Assembly (NCBI GenBank): GCA_964603985.1
Contig: CAZRXG010000041.1
Span: 1-33,969, forward strand
DNA from: CAZRXG01 sp964603985
Lineage (GTDB): Bacteria; Chloroflexota; Anaerolineae; Aggregatilineales; UBA3940
DNA: 33,969 nucleotides
Direction: 5' to 3'
The notes under the pieces were generated by a model. That model was not told where the DNA came from, did no database searches, and was given only the letters and a program-made list of their open reading frames with translations. The first letter of the stretch is position 1; the number at the start of each line of letters is the position of its first letter. Positions 31,964 through 33,969 of this stretch are shown piece by piece. The translations under genes and the position numbers were made by a program.

Positions 31964-32098
31964 GTGCGTACGTTGCACCTGATCCTGCTCATCGCGGCCA
32001 CCGTCGCGCTCGCCTTCGCCGGAAACCATCTGTTTGGCTTGCCCGGCGCCATCGCTGGCACAGCGATCGGAACCGCCACCATCCTGTTCACGAAGTAG
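31964..32098 (+). CDS. Tiny two-helix membrane protein (44 residues)
   Basis: GTG 31964 follows GGGAGGGA at 31951-31958 and the frame ends with TAG at 32096-32098. The product is almost wholly hydrophobic: LILLIAATVALAFA, a short NHLFGLPG turn, then AIAGTAIGTATILF, ending TK. Two membrane-spanning segments in a hairpin are likely. It lies 20 bases after the previous gene and 22 before the next, so it fills the gap as a real gene would. The function is unknown; holin-like or small regulatory membrane proteins have this shape. Confidence 0.65.
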   Translation: MRTLHLILLIAATVALAFAGNHLFGLPGAIAGTAIGTATILFTK

Positions 32099-32120
32099 GC
32101 ACACCAGAGGAGAAGCGGAT

Positions 32121-33521
32121 ATGCCCAGGATGAGAACCATCACCGTTGTTGCAGTGATTGCTGTGTTCACGCTGCTGTGCGGTACGCTGATATCGAGCGT
32201 TTCACCTGCACAGGCCCAGGCGCCCTCAGATGATCCCTACGAGCAGAACGACACGCCGGTCGAGGCCTCGACCATCCCCGGCGTGGTCGAGCTGCCCAAC
32301 CTGACGATCTACCCGGCGGGCGACCCCGACTACTACCGGGCGCTGATGAGACCGGGCGACTACCGGGCCGAGGTCATCGCCACGCCGGGGCTCGACCTGA
32401 CGCTCCAGGTCTACGACCCCTCGAACGTCGTCATCGCCACGGACAACGACCCGGGTGGCCCGAACGCAGCCGTGACCTGGAGCGTACCCGCCGAGGGCTA
32501 CTACGTACTCGAGGTGACGAACACTACCCCGCTGGAGGGCTTCTACCTGCTCAGGCTGCGCGACGTCACGCCCACCGCGACGCCGACCTCCGCGCCAACT
32601 CCCACACCCCCACCGACCGCGACCGCCAACCCGACCGCCACGTCGCCCTTCCCGACCAACACGCCGACGCCGGAGCTGGGCGGCCCACCCGACTACGCCG
32701 AACCCAACTACGACTTCGCCCACGCCTACCGCATCGTGCCGGGCGACGTGCTGGCGGGATTGAACTTCAACTCCGGCGCACACGGCCAGGCCGACAACGA
32801 CTTCTTCGTGATGGCGGTGCGGCAGGGCATCACCTACACCTGCGAGACGCGCGACCTGGGCCCCGGCGTCGACACCAACGTCATCCTGTACCGGTCGGCC
32901 GGCTTCGAGGACGTCATCGGCGGCAGCGACGACGTCGACACGCAATCGGGGCAGATCAACAGCCGCCTGACCTTCACCTCCACCAAAGAAGGCGACATCT
33001 ACGTCCTGGTGGGCTACAAGTACCCCGAGACGGAGGACATTCCCTTCCCCGGCAAGGCGACCTACACGCTGGCCTGCTTCGCCGCATCACCCACCGCCAC
33101 GCCCACGCCGGTGCCGGTCTACACCGGTGGCGGCGCTCCATCCGGCGTCCCCCTGGCCGCCACGCCGCTGTGGATCGAGGTCTTCAGCCAGCCGGAAGCG
33201 CACCCCACGCCGACGCCCGCGCCGGCCGGCATGGCGACCGTCGACGTCATCGTGGCCTACGACAAGAACGGCAACGGCGAGGTCGACCCGGCCGAGGGCG
33301 TGGCCGGGATGAGCGTGCGCGTATCCGACCCGGCCACCAACCGCGAGCTGTCACACGGCTTCACCGGCGCGAGCGGGAGCCTACGCTTCACAATCGCGAC
33401 CGACGCACCCTACCGGGTCGTCATCCCCTTCCTGAACGTCGCGGGCGACTTCCGGCCCGGCTCGCCCGCGCAGTGGACGGTCCTGATCCCGCCCGGCAAC
33501 GCGCCCGGCCTGATCCCATGA
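32121..33521 (+). CDS. Secreted protein with two PPC-like domains and an SdrD B-like domain
   Basis: The protein has 466 residues from ATG 32121 (GAGGAGAAG upstream). A signal peptide (about 1-34; MRTITVVAVIAVFTLLCG, cleavage near AQA) is followed by a bacterial pre-peptidase C-terminal-like domain (DPYEQNDTPVEAS, DPDYYRALMRPGDY, ending LEGFYLLRL). A TPTSAPTPTPPPTATANPT linker and a second PPC-like domain (DYAEPNYDFAHA, QADNDFFVM) come next. The C-terminal module has a calcium-type DKNGNGEVDPAEG motif and a beta-sandwich pattern as in SdrD B/Cna B domains. No enzyme domain is present, so a structural or binding role on the cell surface is likely. A longer in-frame start at 32034 overlaps the tiny membrane gene and lacks a signal peptide. 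Confidence 0.85.
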   Translation: MPRMRTITVVAVIAVFTLLCGTLISSVSPAQAQAPSDDPYEQNDTPVEASTIPGVVELPNLTIYPAGDPDYYRALMRPGDYRAEVIATPGLDLTLQVYDPSNVVIATDNDPGGPNAAVTWSVPAEGYYVLEVTNTTPLEGFYLLRLRDVTPTATPTSAPTPTPPPTATANPTATSPFPTNTPTPELGGPPDYAEPNYDFAHAYRIVPGDVLAGLNFNSGAHGQADNDFFVMAVRQGITYTCETRDLGPGVDTNVILYRSAGFEDVIGGSDDVDTQSGQINSRLTFTSTKEGDIYVLVGYKYPETEDIPFPGKATYTLACFAASPTATPTPVPVYTGGGAPSGVPLAATPLWIEVFSQPEAHPTPTPAPAGMATVDVIVAYDKNGNGEVDPAEGVAGMSVRVSDPATNRELSHGFTGASGSLRFTIATDAPYRVVIPFLNVAGDFRPGSPAQWTVLIPPGNAPGLIP

Positions 33522-33531
33522 GGAGCCCGTG

Positions 33532-33969
33532 ATGCGACACCGCGCGCACGCAGCCCAGGTGCATATGTCCATCGTCTTTGCGGCGCTCGCACTGGCCGCG
33601 CTGGCCTGCAGTGCGGACAGTATGCGGGCGCGCGACCTGCCGGTGTGGGAGTGCCCGACCGGCGTCCCACCGCCCACCCGGACGATGCCGCCGGCCAGTA
33701 CGACACTGCCCGGCACACCGCCGCCGACCGCCGCACCAACTTACACACCTTACCCGACCTCGACGCCGTTCGTCCTGTCGACCGACTTCCCGCTGGGCAA
33801 GCACGTGCGCATCGGCGGCGTGGGCGGGGTCGGGATCGGCATCTGGGTGTGGATGGAGGACACGCGGGTCGACGGGCCGTTCCCGGTCGAGGACGCGGAC
33901 GGCGGCCTGACCATGCACTGGTGGGTGGCCTCGTGGGACGTGACGGTCGAGAACGCCTCGCTCACGCGC
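33532..33969 (+). CDS. Exported protein, partial (runs off the window)
   Basis: The frame is open from ATG 33532 to the end (146 codons). AGGAG at 33521-33525 is well placed and overlaps the previous stop. The N-terminus has a signal sequence (MSIVFAALALAALACSAD). The Cys is where a lipoprotein would be cut, though the preceding residues (A-L-A) are not a perfect lipobox. A Pro/Thr-rich linker (TPPPTAAPTYTPYPTSTP) and a Gly/Trp-rich start of a beta domain (GGVGGVGIGIWVWMED) follow. It is probably a surface partner of the upstream secreted protein. The family cannot be named from this part. Confidence 0.75.
   Translation, partial: MRHRAHAAQVHMSIVFAALALAALACSADSMRARDLPVWECPTGVPPPTRTMPPASTTLPGTPPPTAAPTYTPYPTSTPFVLSTDFPLGKHVRIGGVGGVGIGIWVWMEDTRVDGPFPVEDADGGLTMHWWVASWDVTVENASLTR

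Noticed and set aside
1..33969. tRNA, rRNA, integrase, transposase or insertion sequence in the window
   Set aside because: I looked for cloverleaf-like ends, DDE or tyrosine recombinase motifs and terminal repeats with target duplications and saw none that hold up.

Overview
The window is GC-rich (visibly above 60% in most genes) and almost every gene is on the + strand. The gene families (caspase-FGE fusions, Pro/Thr-rich TPTP linkers in membrane and secreted proteins, PPC-type secreted proteins, a Prim-Pol replication gene) suggest an accessory region of a Chloroflexota (Anaerolineae-like) genome or plasmid. This is inferred from gene content only; no marker gene is present.

Layout. (1) 1-2.5 kb: replication-type module with a Prim-Pol/zinc-finger primase-polymerase, a hypothetical protein and ssb, each block closed by a strong intrinsic terminator. 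(2) 2.6-12 kb: three paralogous genes encoding caspase-like protease - HEAT-like region - one transmembrane helix - extracellular FGE-sulfatase/C-type-lectin domains. The number of FGE domains climbs 1, 2, 3. The third gene is cut by one in-frame TAA. Each gene is followed by a nearly identical 131-bp, hairpin-rich noncoding repeat. The ends of the FGE domains vary in the pattern expected of diversity-generating retroelement (DGR) variable regions: codon positions 1 and 2 are scrambled while the third base is held. No reverse transcriptase or template repeat lies in the window. (3) 12-16.2 kb: mobilisation module with a small accessory protein, a HUH-like relaxase, a VirD4/TraG coupling protein and an HU-like protein. 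(4) 16.3-29 kb: a long defence operon, hsdM - XRE/ImmA - PIN - membrane protein - hsdS - Aga1-like protein - short Argonaute (MID-PIWI, catalytic residues lost) - HEPN (TIGR02391-type) protein - hsdR - YgjP-like metallopeptidase - helical unknown. Most junctions overlap by a few bases. (5) 29-34 kb: XRE regulator, NarL-type two-component pair with a strong terminator, two small proteins, a secreted PPC/SdrD-B-like protein and a partial exported protein.

How the parts may work together (inference). Primase, SSB, relaxase and coupling protein point to a mobilisable element carrying defence cargo. The two most notable items are a three-gene Argonaute module (Aga1-like + catalytically dead short pAgo + HEPN effector) spliced between hsdS and hsdR of a type I restriction system, and a family of membrane caspases whose external lectin-like sensors look retroelement-diversified. 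Both fit the logic of sensing followed by a toxic or degradative effector.
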